DNA from: Rhyzopertha dominica
Taxonomy: Eukaryota; Arthropoda; Insecta; Coleoptera; Bostrichidae
Length of the DNA stretch: 64,000 bases
Direction: 5' to 3'
Assembly (NCBI GenBank): GCA_025024175.1
Contig: QCXZ01000064.1
Coordinates: 56,689,325 to 56,753,324, forward strand
Shown here in pieces: positions 11,701 to 22,424 of the stretch. Made by a program: the position numbers and the translations under genes. The first letter of the stretch is position 1, and every line of letters begins with the position of its first letter. The notes below the pieces were generated by a model. It was given only the letters and a program-made list of their open reading frames with translations. It was not told the origin of the DNA and searched no databases.

Positions 11701-12370
11701 TAAAAAAGAATACAAAAGTATTTATAAACCTGACATTGTCAAAATCGAAACAAGCGATCTTGACTTCAAACAAAAAAGTAGCCTGCATGCCAAAAGCACA
11801 AACATGAAATCAATGATCAAATAAAGAATTTAGAAAAGGTCAACTAAAATTACAAAAATCGTTCAAAATTGTAAAATTACCATTTTGTTCGCAATAAAGA
11901 CAAAATAACAGTTTTGAATCATTCGGCAGTTTATAGTTTTTCTTGTAACGATTGTAATTCTGTTTATATTGGTCAAAGCGGAAGATCTTTTTCAATTAGA
12001 GGCAATGAACACTTGAAACAATATGAAAAATACTGATATAGTTAAGTAATACAAATTCTTCATTAGCAAATCATTTGTTGTCATTTAAACACACAGCCTC
12101 TTTAAATAATTTAAATTCTTTACATGTTTATAATAAAACCTCAAAATTAAATTTTCTAGAAATTCTTGAAATATACAAAATTATAGATAACGGTAATTTT
12201 ACAATTTTGAATGATTTTTTGTAATATCAGTTGTCCTATTCTATTGATCCTTTATTTCATGTTTGTGCTTTTGGCATGCAGGCTACTTTTTTGTTTGAGG
12301 TCAAGACTGCTTATTTCGATTTTGACAATGTCAGTTTTATAAATTCTTTTGTATTCTTTTTTACACAATG

Positions 12371-12412
12371 AGGCACTGATGATGGCTAATTATAGCTAAA
12401 AGCGCTTTGCCT
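12371..12412 (+). ncRNA. Hammerhead ribozyme-like motif, right PLE arm
   Basis: Plus strand: AGGCA (12371-12375), CTGATGA (12376-12382), stem II GGCTA-ATTA-TAGCT (12384-12397), AAAA where GAAA is expected, AGCGCT (12401-12406), T, then TGCCT (12408-12412). AGGCA and TGCCT pair perfectly as stem I. The G to A change in the GAAA box should abolish or weaken cleavage in this copy. The opposite arm keeps the G. Confidence 0.6.
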
Positions 12413-13444
12413 ATTCATTAAATATAAAAAATGTTAAAGTTAAATTAAAACTGTTGTATCAATAAAAAATTTGAAAAAACATTTATGTATTTTATAACTG
12501 TATCTGGCTTTATATTCAATTCATTTTTAATGCAAATGTGGGGTGACATTATGTAGATATATAATTGCTAATAATTTTGTCTATCTATTTGTGGAATATA
12601 AACGAGCTTAATAGTAATAATTAATGAATCACACGCAATAGTCATCAAAAAAACACTGTTTAAAACATTAACAAAAAAACACTGTTTAAAACGAATGTTT
12701 TAAACAGAAGCGTTGTTTTAAACAAGTTTAAAACATTCTTTTTTAAACATTTTGTTTTAATCATGCCAACCCTGCTACCAATCCATCTGCCTGGAAACAT
12801 CGCATTCAAATATTCACGAACGTTCACTGCATAATGGGGCACTGCACCATCTTGCTGAAACCATCTCTGTTCAGAAGGACGCGCTGCATTTTCACGATTA
12901 GGGAACAGGCGAACAAGTTCTGGTAAAAAGTGTTCGCGCAAGACCTGTAAATACTTGACTGTATTCAAATTTCCATCGATGAAAAAAGACCTAATAATGT
13001 GCTCACTGATGAGAGAACAGGAAGATTAATTAACCATTGTTTTTGGGTTTGGCATACAGGACTGCCTTTAGGAAGAAGTAGAGAGTGGAATTTGCGTATG
13101 TGCCTATGAAAACAAATGTTATTGTTGTTAGAAATACAGTCACAGTTATGACCAAACATTGGTCTCTATTGAAGTAAGGGTTTTATGGTTGTTATCGAGG
13201 AGGGGAGTTGTTTGGTTTAAATACTCCAAAAAGTTCATGTAATTTTGGTTAGATTTTAGGGTAGTTTGGCGTTGTTATGAACACAGTACATGAATATAAA
13301 CATGAAAAAATCAAGACACGAAAAACAATTGCTTTAAAATTTCACAACTATCTAGAACATTTTTTTAAATCACCCCCTTAATAACAGCATGCGGGCATGA
13401 CCATATAAGCTTTCCATCGCATAGTTCTTTAAAATTAAAGAATT

Positions 13445-13703
13445 AATACGTGTATTCAAAGAAGTAAAAAGTCTTTTACTCTCAAACTTTTTTATTATTC
13501 TCTCGCTACATGTGCAAACAAAATGGTGAATCTAAATTCAAGACTAAAATTAAAGTGGCAATAAGGTGAGGATGGTCTTAGTCTAGATAAAAAACCGAAA
13601 CATGTAGCGAGACATTAATAAAAAAGTTTGAGAGTAAAGGACTTTTTACTTCTTTGAATACAAGTTTGGATTGAACTCCCACAAGAATGAATCTAGAACT
13701 ATT
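13445..13703 (+). mobile_element. Short hammerhead-bearing inverted-repeat insertion (about 260 bp)
   Basis: Arms gtattcaaagaagtaaaaag...acatgt (13459-13520) and its inverted copy (13600-13668) flank about 80 bp. The insertion lies between two copies of attaaagaatt (13434-13444 and 13704-13714), a possible 11-bp target duplication, although AT-richness makes chance likely enough to keep in mind. There is no coding capacity. The right part carries a hammerhead-like core. Confidence 0.5.
13566..13615 (+). ncRNA. Hammerhead-like motif, degenerate
   Basis: Plus strand gTGAGGA (first core C replaced by G), a long stem II region starting GGT and closing ACC, GAAA at 13597-13600, and the palindrome ACATGT (13600-13605) followed by A. 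The order matches the other PLE-type hammerheads in the window, but the core is damaged. Confidence 0.4.
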
Positions 13704-13845
13704 ATTAAAGAATTTTTATTTTTTATATCTACAGATTTTTCTCATATGTAATCAGGAGTAAGCAATTTTATCGCCGTTTAATTTATCGATGATTCAACTA
13801 GAAAGTAGCCCCTAATAACGTCTTTAAAGACCTGCAGTACATAAA

Positions 13846-13863
13846 TAATAATAATAATAATAA
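13846..13863 (-). repeat. ATT/TTA microsatellite at LINE 3' end
   Basis: An (ata/aat)n run at about 13846-13863. Read on the minus strand it follows a short 3' UTR ending ATGCACCAATAAATTATT, so it is the 3' tail of the LINE upstream (13864-16236). Confidence 0.65.
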
Positions 13864-16236
13864 TTTATTGGTGCATAAGTACATAAAAAGATGCTTTGCA
13901 CAAGTCAGGACATTCACAGCTATGATTACAACAAGTACAAGTATATCACGTTTGAAATATTTATGACAATTAATAAGACGGCAAAATCAGTTTAAAATAT
14001 TCGTCAATATCATAAAGCATACTCTCATGTAGAATTTTTTTAATATATTGTTGAAAATTATTATGAATCATACTTTTTATATCATGTGGGAGAGCGTTGA
14101 AAAGTTTAATTCCGTAGTATTCAGTTCCATTTCGTGTACGTGTTAGTATTATTATTTAGGGCAGATTTTGTTATGGTTCCTTGTATTATATAATCATGAA
14201 TGGAGATATGAAACGGGTAATGGTCAGTATTCTGCTTAATGTATAGAAGACTTTGAAATATGTATTGATGAGATGGAGGCGTCATAATTTTTAGCTATTC
14301 GAAGGTCTCTCTACAGTCATCTCTGTATTGTAGACCTCCCAAAATCCTTATTGCTTTACGTTGCAGCTTGAAGATGCGAGTCATGGCTGCAGAGTGTCCT
14401 CACAGTAACAAACCATACAAAAAATTAGTCTCAAATACAGAGAAGTAAGCCACTCTCAAAGTATCTGGAGGAACTCTATCCGCAAGGCTTCGCACTTGAA
14501 ACAATCCCCTACACAGCCTACCGGCTAGATTGTTACAATGAATGTCCCATTTGAGCTCACTGTCCAAATAAAACCCCAGAAACTTAACAGTAGTCTCAAA
14601 ACCAGTAGTCCACATACACACACCTTTTCTTAAGAAAAAAATAACGTCAGTAGTTTTATTTGCATTCAAAGTCAGCTTATTTGCAGTAAACCATCTGGCA
14701 GCTCGAGATATAGCTTCCAAGCGCTTCGTCTCCAGATTTGTCAAAGTTTTGTCAGCGTTAAATAGTGTTGCATCATCGGCGAATAAAACACATATATCAT
14801 TCGTATAGTTCGAAAAGTCATTAACATAAATTAGAAACAAAAGAGGCCCTAGCACCGAACCCCGGGGGACGCCGTATATCACAGGCAAGTTATCCGACAT
14901 AGCATTTTTAAATTTGACAGCCTGCTGCCGGTTTGCAAGAAATGAGTTCAAGAGTTTACAAGATGCTGGATACAAATTATACATATACAACTTGCTAAGC
15001 AATATTCTATGAGGTACACAATCAAATGCTTTACTTAAATCTAAAAATGAGCCTACGGCAACATCTCCATTTTCAAAACAGTCCATAATTTTATTGAGTA
15101 AAGAAAGAACGGCATCAACAGAACCAGAACCACGTCTAAATCCGTGCTGATTGTGAGAAAATAGATTCTCATTTTCAAAATACGAGTATAACTGTTCCAG
15201 TATCTTTGAAAACACCGGTAGAAAAGAAATAGGCCTGTAATTACAGGGATTGTTTTTGTCGCCATTCTTAAAAATTGGTATTACAATAGTTGTTTTCAAA
15301 CAGTCCGGAAACACCGACAGAGCTATGTATTCATTAATTAGGCTTGTTAGCGGAGCTAAGATTGCTTCTTTTATGCATTTAATAATCCCAACATTCAAAT
15401 TATAGGCATCAAATGAGTTGCTTTTCTTTAATTTATTTATTATTTCGCGTACCTTCGAACTGGATACCTCACTGGATTGGAAATATCCCGTAGACGAAGT
15501 TGTGCAGGGAAACAGTCCCAATAAGGGACTATCGCAAGAGATCGGTGCAGACCGTCCACTAAATCGCTAGCTGTCGTTGTAAAATATGTATTAAATTCGT
15601 TACAATCTATATTGCATTTCTCAATTCCAGACACTTTGTGATTATAATTTCTACATGGATCCAATAGTCTCCATATTGCTTTGGACTTATTACCGGCTTT
15701 ATCAATAATGTTTTTGTTAAATGACAATCATTTGATTTTTAACTTTTTCAGATATTTTTTTCTAAGATTTGCTCTTAATCTACAGAGGTCTGCATTGTCA
15801 ATAATAATACAGAGACTGTTGACAAAATTAACATCATCCCGCATTTTTCTTAGCTCATCGTCAAACCATATANTGATTGACTGCTTATTATTGTTGGAAA
15901 GTTTTTTAACAGGAAATGCTAAACTTGAAAGCTCCACAACTATATTTATAAACGAACAATAATATTAATGTTTAATTCTTTTACAAACGACCAATCAATA
16001 TTTTCGATCCAAGGATACAGTCGAATTTTACCCTGTTCCGTAATCGGTCTACTAAAGATTGAATCGTTTGTTATTTTCTTTGTTTTTGGCAAAATCTTTA
16101 TGCCTTTATGATCGGATAATCCGGTTTCAGTAACACAAATTTCAAAGAAACTGTCTTCTATGTTACTGAAGACGTAAATATCCAGAATATCCGTGATATG
16201 TATAATGTATTTTATTTTGATTATACATACTTTCAT
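13864..16236 (-). mobile_element. Non-LTR retrotransposon (jockey/CR1-like), 5'-truncated and decayed
   Basis: The main open frame (15521-14400, 373 aa) is a reverse transcriptase: NPCNYRPISFLPVFSKILE, NQHGFRRGSGSVDAVL, GSFLDLSKAFDCVPH, GVPRGSVLGPLLFLIYVNDF and the catalytic VLFADDATLF, followed by LTLNANKTTDVIFF. Upstream pieces in shifted frames (15962-15440, then 16236-15946) include GLSDHKGIKI, the end of the apurinic-type endonuclease. A 3' UTR of about 500 bp ends at the microsatellite. Frameshifts between 15450 and 16000 and a missing endonuclease N-terminus make it non-autonomous. Confidence 0.9.
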
Positions 16237-16858
16237 GCACGGTAGAGCCAGAAATAATCCAGATATTCAGCAAATCGTGAATTTGCCAAGACTTGTCTGT
16301 TTAGAGACGTCTCACGCTTTCAACNTGTTTGACGTGATGTATCCTATTTTTGCTGGTGGTCAGCAAGTGTGACCGACGATGGTGACAGAAATGTTTGAAG
16401 TGAACGTCTGCCACGTGCGTGAATTCAGCCTTAGCGAACCGACGGACCATGGAGGGTCGCCAGTAAACTATATTGGAGTTTAAAAACTCTTTGATGGAAG
16501 AACAATAAAGCTTCGAATAAAGCTGTGAACATGCAATTGTCGAGGAAAGTAACTACTGCAAAAGATGCCAATATAAAAGAAATTGAAAAAAGGGTAAAAA
16601 TTCTCTCCGGAAGTTTGTAAACAACGTTATAATACAATTCCTTACTTGTGAAAACAAAGAAAATTGCAGAAATCACTGTGTTTAATTTTTTGTACACTAA
16701 AACTAACATTTAAACACATTGAATATAACAGTATAATAGGGCTCCCAAACTATCAACAAATCCGTATTGATAATCTCAGTACTTAGTATATAGGTAAGTT
16801 GCGTTAAATCACATTATTTTGGACTCCCCTACAAGCCCCGCTGCTTATGCGAATCACC
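16237..16858. other. Spacer, no clear gene
   Basis: The minus-strand open frame at 16431-16709 lacks recognisable domains. It could be further decayed LINE or other repeat sequence. Confidence 0.3.
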
Positions 16859-17158
16859 CTATATAATAAGGATAGTAAAGAGAGTTGATTTAAAAATTTG
16901 ATACAAATATAAACTATTTTTATAAGAATTTGCAGCATGTAAATTTTTTCCCAAAACTTTCGAATCGTAGGTTAGTTTTGTCCAGAAAATAGCTGCTTCG
17001 TCAGCAAATGATATAATTTCGTCATCGTTTGCTACCCTTGATAATTCGTTGAGGTAGATGCACAAAAGTATTGGTCCAAGTATAGTTCCTTTGGAAACGC
17101 CACACCTAACAACAGTCTCATCACTCGGAGTATTGTTCATTTTTACTTCCACATCCAA
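16859..17158 (-). pseudogene. Reverse transcriptase fragment of a second LINE
   Basis: A 99-aa frame reads GVSKGTILGPILLCIYLNEL and then DEIISFADEAAIFW. This is RT motif B plus the catalytic loop, where FADD has become FADE. The copy is short, isolated and has lost a catalytic Asp. Confidence 0.8.
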
Positions 17159-17159
17159 C

Positions 17160-19620
17160 GGATGGGAAGTATTGTATCACGAAAGAATTTTTTGAAAATT
17201 TTTATTTGCTCATTCGCTTTAAAATGGTCGAAAACGCAAAAAAAACAAAATTTGAGCAAAAAAAATTTTTGTCTGTGTGTCTGTGGTGTGTTTGTGGACA
17301 CAATAACTTTCGAAAGACTTAATATATGAACTTGAAAGCGACCAAAGCGACCTATTGTTTGTGGGGTAAGTAGGGTATCGGGAAGGGGGCCAAATTGGGG
17401 GGTAACTACCCTTTTTGCCAGTTTTTATTTTTTTCGTTTTAGTATGTGATTAGTAGTATAACTGCGAGTATTATTCGTTCTTATAAATTTTCGGTGCAGC
17501 AAACTGCTTAGAAGATATTATCAAAAGAGCGTCACTTAAAGAAAACGGTTTTCCTAAATATCTCCGAATATATTCAATATATTCAAAATGAAAATACCAT
17601 CAGATAGAAAATAAATTTTCTCACAAAAAGTGTCTTAGAGAAAATTTATTCAAATTTCGAAATTTTCGAAATATTTCCAAAAAATCTATTTTGGACCCTG
17701 CTCGTACGATTTTTTTAAATTTTGGTATTATATAGAAAATCAAATTTCTGATCAGAAAGCACTCTAGTAAAGTTTTTGTTGTGTAAATAATTTTCAAGTT
17801 ATTTAGAAAAAACGATTTTAAAATTTATATATTTTTGCTAATATCAAGAGGACTGTTTGTCTTAGAAAAAATGTGTAGAGAGAAAACATGCTCAAAACCT
17901 GATTTCTAATAGTATAGTATAAGAAATAAAAACGTAAATGTCATTTTGACAATTGGATGTGGAAGTATTGATTCAATTTGCAGCGGTTTTATTCTCTGCG
18001 TTCTGTCTGACAGGTATGATTGAAACATAAGGGTACTATGTACTTTTTGATACTACCTAGAAGTAGCGACTCAATTTATATTTTCCGGATGCTAATAAAT
18101 GGATAAGTATTATCATCCTACTTGTAGAAAAATCCAATTGAAAAACAAAAGAATGAGGGTATCGAGATCTCACTCTGAACATTAACCACCACTCAAAGAT
18201 GTTAAAATTCGGCAGTGGTCCTAGTCCGACTAAAACGCCGAGGACTTATGTTTCACATGTGAGTTAATTATCTAGTCGGCTACGCTTTTGGTAAACTGAG
18301 CCCACTGGCCAAACGGGCATAATACAGTCGACTGCCGGCACTGGAAAACAATCGCCAGACGTGCGAAATTGAAACGTCAAGGGCCGCTGAGCAGTTTTAC
18401 GACCAATGAACGCTTTATCGCAACGTACCTTTAGAACACTTGTTCAAAAAAATTGTATTAAGCAAACGTCAACAAACTGCAAATTAGAATTGCTGTTGGC
18501 ACATTACAGTTAGTAATAAAATTTTTATTCACTATTAAATTATTTTTGGAAAGGTAAAATTTAGCGTTAAAGATATGAGGGCAGAGTGTGCCCTGAATTT
18601 CTGTTTTATGTAGGGAACTAACGTTTTGTCTTTATTTATGACTGGTCATCTTGCCCTTGACGATTTTCAATTAAAACATTTTTCCCCAGTTCTATGTATA
18701 TATAAAGATTGGCGTAATGCAAATGAATTAAATGTGTTTTATATTTGTATTTGAAGTAGGTAGGTGTTTTAACAGGTACATAAGGGCTATATATGCCAAA
18801 AGCGACATATACTTGTAAAGCATTTTTGGAAAAACAAAAAAAAATTCCTAAAGAGTTGCTTTTACGATTACTGGCTAATTTTTTAGGTGTTTCTAGATAT
18901 TGTTATGGACTGAGTAGTAATTAATATAGGTAACTGATTTAAGAATATACAATAATAAATAAATTTATTTTCAATAGGTTTTACTCAATTATAGAAAATA
19001 CTTAATCAACAATCACATAGTAAAGTATTGCTATATCACAGCAATACGACTTTCTTTATATGTAGCTACAATGCTCTTAATGCTATCAACGTTTGCATCA
19101 CACCTACTAGAGATCTCATTTAATAGTTTGCACATTACTTCTATATGGTTTATTGTAGAAAGATAAATGTAGACATGAATGTAATCTCGGGACTAAAAAT
19201 GCAACCTGTTCAAGTCTATTTTGTTGTAAAATAGATCATATTCATATGAAAATCTTAAGGCAATAAGAATCATATCGTCTTTGATATGATATGGTATTTT
19301 AAAAAATATACATATAAAATGACACTAACCTACCTTTAAATCTTTTTCAGCTTGTACTTTATAAATAACTCAATAGCTGTTTAACATTTAACTCACATGC
19401 TAATTAAATATGAAGCGCATCACTTTTGTAATAGTAACTTTCAGTACTTTTAAGTGATTCAATAAATCGTTTCTTGCTTGTTTTCTCTGAATATTCTTAT
19501 CCTTGATTCTATCGCTCCCACCAGTTTCTCTGATTCTTCTAGTCTGCTTATAACACACCTTTTTTTACATTCATTACCTACAACTAGGAATGTTTAATTG
19601 ATTCCGATGTATATGACCTA
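17160..19620. other. Long non-coding AT-rich stretch
   Basis: No open frame over about 60 codons with sensible composition. 17170-17950 has the look of an unclassified interspersed repeat, with phrases such as cacaataactttcgaaagac and several oligo-A runs. 18180-18330 has inverted short words near ccgactaaaacgccgagg, possibly the edge of a repeat. Nothing further can be supported. Confidence 0.35.
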
Positions 19621-19628
19621 GCTATAGT

Positions 19629-20699
19629 ATGACGTTTAACCTGGGTAATATTTCCTTTAGGTTTTTTCTTTTAAGCGATACGCCAGAAATGAGAAGATTA
19701 AATACATCAAAGGGCACAAGAATAGCGTCATTTGGTAATGGCCTCACAAAAATTCACAAAAATGGAATACCTTTGAGGCCAGCTGTTTCCTACGTTAATG
19801 CTCCATCGTATGAATTATGCAAATTCGCCAACAACATTTTGACACAATCAATTGAATGCCAGCATGAAGAATTCCGTAGGTTTCGCGAAAAAGGTAAAAG
19901 AATTATCAATACCAAATAACGCTATTCTTGTGTCCTTTGATGTGTCTAATCTTTTCACTTCTATTCCCCTTCATGAACATTTAACAATCCTTAAAAATAA
20001 AATAGAGAACTGCCACCTGTCAAACACAGAAAAAACCGAACTACTGAATATTGTGGAAATTTGCATAGATCGAAGTTATTTTACCTTCAACGACACGTTC
20101 TACAAGCAAGACGATGGACTGCCAATGGGTTCACCTTTGTCTCCAGCCTTGGCCGAAATTTTCATGTCAAATTTCGAAGAGAAGCTTTTTGCAAAGAAAA
20201 ATGAAATTATTAAAAATGTATTATTCTGGACTAGATATGCTGATGATATTTTTGTATTTGGACGGGACCTGATAGGCAGTTGGATGTATTCTTAAAATTC
20301 TTAAATACAATAAATAAAAATATTCAGTTTACCCTAGAAAAAGAAATGGATGGAGTTCTTCATTTTCTGGATTTATCAATGTCGGTAAAAAATAGTAAAA
20401 TGGACTTTGAAATTTATAGAAAACCAACACAGTCAGATGTTACAATCCCGGCTTCTTCAAATCAATCGTTACAGATTAAGCATTCCGTGTTTTATAGTTT
20501 AATAAACAGACTAATAAATATACCACTTAGAAAAGAAAGTTTTGAAAATAAATTGACGACAATTAAACAAATAGCCTTTAACAATGGATACGACACAAAA
20601 ATTGTGGACCAAATACTTAAAATGCAATATAAAATTAGAACACAAAGAATGCTGTACAATGCTAACATCAATGTAAAAGAACATATTTTGCCGCAGTAA
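19629..20699 (+). mobile_element. Penelope-like reverse transcriptase, frameshifted
   Basis: Three consecutive frames make one PLE RT. The first (19629-19919) has GLTKIHKNGIPLRPAVSYVN and NILTQSIE. The second (19852-20295) has ILVSFDVSNLFTSIPL, DDGLPMGSPLSPALAEIFM and the catalytic TRYADDIFVF. The third (20280-20699) has LHFLDLSMSV, FEIYRKPTQSD and IKQIAFNNGYD. Frame changes fall near 19870 and 20270. The GIY-YIG end is missing or lost after 20699. It belongs to a different PLE lineage from the copy at 313-2052, since the sequence is clearly divergent (YADD rather than YVDD). Confidence 0.88.
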
Positions 20700-20702
20700 T
20701 AA

Positions 20703-20757
20703 TTTATGTTTCAGCAAATGTTATTTTATCGTGCCTGCTCTTTTCATCAGGTAATTT
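20703..20757 (-). ncRNA. Possible hammerhead-like motif after the PLE
   Basis: On the minus strand CTGATGA (complement of about 20745-20751) is followed by AGCA...TGCT as a candidate stem II with a long loop, then GAAAC. Stem III is not clearly closed. This could be chance. Confidence 0.25.
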
Positions 20758-20993
20758 GTACAACTTAGTTATATTCATTGATATTTGATTAGGTACTGTT
20801 ATGTTTATTTTGCCGCAGACACATCTTTATTTAAATGTTACACGTTCTACTTTAGATCTTCTAACATTTACCATAATTTAAAAAAAAATGAAAGCAAAAT
20901 CGTCCTTCGAACATACTAAAACGATTTACTATCAAAAGCAGTTGATTCATTTGTTTTTCCACGATCCTCTGCAATCCAGTATATACTTTTTTG

Positions 20994-21105
20994 TGGTATT
21001 TACAAAAAAACCATTGAACATCAACCAACGAAATATTTAAAATAACAAACTTATAGTAGCTATCTCGGTCAGTTGATGTTCAATTGTTTTTTTGTAAACA
21101 CCACC
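20994..21105. repeat. Hairpin, arms about 33 bp
   Basis: gtggtatttacaaaaaaacc...ttgaacatcaac (from about 20994) is inverted at gttgatgttcaattg...gtaaacaccac (to about 21105), with about 47 bp between. Likely a small MITE or foldback remnant. Confidence 0.6.
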
Positions 21106-21109
21106 AAAT

Positions 21110-22424
21110 TCTTCTCAAAAATTCATGAAAATTCCTCATTCAAACCAGAGAAGAGAAACTATAAAACAAACTCTTACCATTATTGAGGAAATCACGTGTT
21201 TTATACCTACCTGTATTAGCTGATAATGATAAACTGCGTTGTTGCTGGCATAAATATAACAACTGCATTTTCCCTATACTAATAATATCGCTTAATTGCA
21301 GTCTGATGCGCACAGTTCGTTAATTTCACTAGAACAAGAGCGAACGGATAAAAGAGGCCGCTCTATTTAATTCTCTTAAAGTACAAGGAGGCGTGGACCA
21401 AGTCGTATGTCACTTCTGTCACTTGTTTGAGGTCCAGGACACAGATGCTGTGCAATAACATGGCCCTCTTAGTTTCCTGTGACAAAATTAAAAAATACCA
21501 ACAACGACGGCGGCTTGCTTTGATCGCTTCCACTAGGTTAATTCGACACGTGTTCTCATCACTGCATGTGCTGTGGGATGTGTTTTTGAGTAGTTTATCA
21601 ATTGTTTAAATAGTATCCATACTCAGTAGCATAATTCAGTAGCTATAACAACATAAGTTTTTAGTATACAAATCAATTCATTTATAGCACTTGCTATTCA
21701 ATCTCGTAAACGATAACAAGATCATTTTTTTAAATAATATTCTAGATATGTCTCTAAATAATCAAATTTATGAAAACATTTCCTACTCCCTCCTTTTTCA
21801 CTATGCATCTATTAAATTTTAATTTTAATTATCTGGTAAACTCCGCCCATTTTTAATTTCTTGTCTTCCGAGATTATACTAATTAAGGATATATTATTTT
21901 GAAATAGATATGTTCGAATTCCGAATATTTTATAGCAATTTTTAAGAAGAATGGTAATTGTTAAAGCAAATACACATTAGTTTCTTTATTTGGGACCATA
22001 TTAGAATATCGTAAACAATTTCTTTGGCAAAAACGTTAACAAACAACATTCTTACTAGATATTAAATGCAGATCAAACAATGAAGTTGTCAAATTTATGT
22101 TGTACAACTGTTTAATCATTAATTGTCGATTGCCATAACATTTGTTTTGTGTCACGTGCGTTCCACACTTTTATCCAAGGCCGGAGGGGGGGGGGGGCAA
22201 AATTGCAAGATGCCGCCCATTATATAATGTTTAATCAATATTAAAAGTAATACTTTCACGCTTTCCTCTCAGCAAACATATCACTACTTTTTATCTATCT
22301 ATCGAACGTGTTTTTAATTGATAAAACTGCAAGTCTAAAATCTTTCCTACTGATTCATGGAAAGACGCATATAATTCTTTAATTGTAATAATTAATTGAG
22401 ACTTTCTGNCAACTNACAGAAGTA
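21110..22424. other. Non-coding spacer with a G12 tract
   Basis: No gene is visible. A run of 12 G lies at 22186-22197 after ttatccaaggccgga. The 60-aa frame at 21427 is not supported. Confidence 0.3.

Larger units (their letters stand above)
11637..12432 (+). mobile_element. PLE fragment (GIY-YIG remnant) between long inverted terminal repeats
   Basis: Arms at about 11637-11885 and 12186-12432 are inverted copies. They share atttaatgaatagg, the ggcatgcaggctacttttt segment (both strands) and tttgacaatgtc. Between them, plus strand about 11920-12180, a broken frame reads CNSVYIGQSGRSFSIR, EHLKQYEK and later LNFLEILEIYK, the GIY-YIG endonuclease end of a PLE. The RT is absent. Stops interrupt the frame. 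Confidence 0.8.
10766..12774. mobile_element. hAT-type non-autonomous element with 8-bp target duplication
   Basis: Terminal inverted repeats cagggttggca (10766-10776) and tgccaaccctg (12764-12774) bound a 2009-bp insertion. The flanking 8 bp, ctaccaat, are duplicated exactly at 10758-10765 and 12775-12782. Removing the insert and one copy of the repeat rejoins the mariner transposase frame at the WIGRRGAIE region. The subterminal zones hold many copies of tttaaac / gtttaaa, as in other hAT elements. No transposase is encoded. A PLE fragment is nested inside at 11637-12432. Confidence 0.9.
10090..13010 (-). mobile_element. Tc1/mariner-superfamily element, split by a hAT insertion
   Basis: The minus strand encodes two halves of one transposase, interrupted by the hAT element at 10766-12774. 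The right half (12968-12783) reads VKYLQVLREHFLPEL, RWFQQDGAVPHYAVNVREYL and FPGRWIG. The left half (10757-10592) resumes with GRRGAIECPTRSPDLTPLDF and continues to NLPPNILQRTILKA. QQDGA and SPDLTPLDFF are the second and third catalytic blocks of this DDE/D family. The N-terminal third is missing beyond about 13010. The untranslated part (10090-10560) matches, inverted, the repeat at 61090-61510, and the same transposase family recurs at 22425-23650. Confidence 0.85.

Noticed and set aside
18180..18330. Hammerhead or PLE terminus near ccgactaaaacgccgagg
   Set aside because: The order of boxes does not match on either strand.
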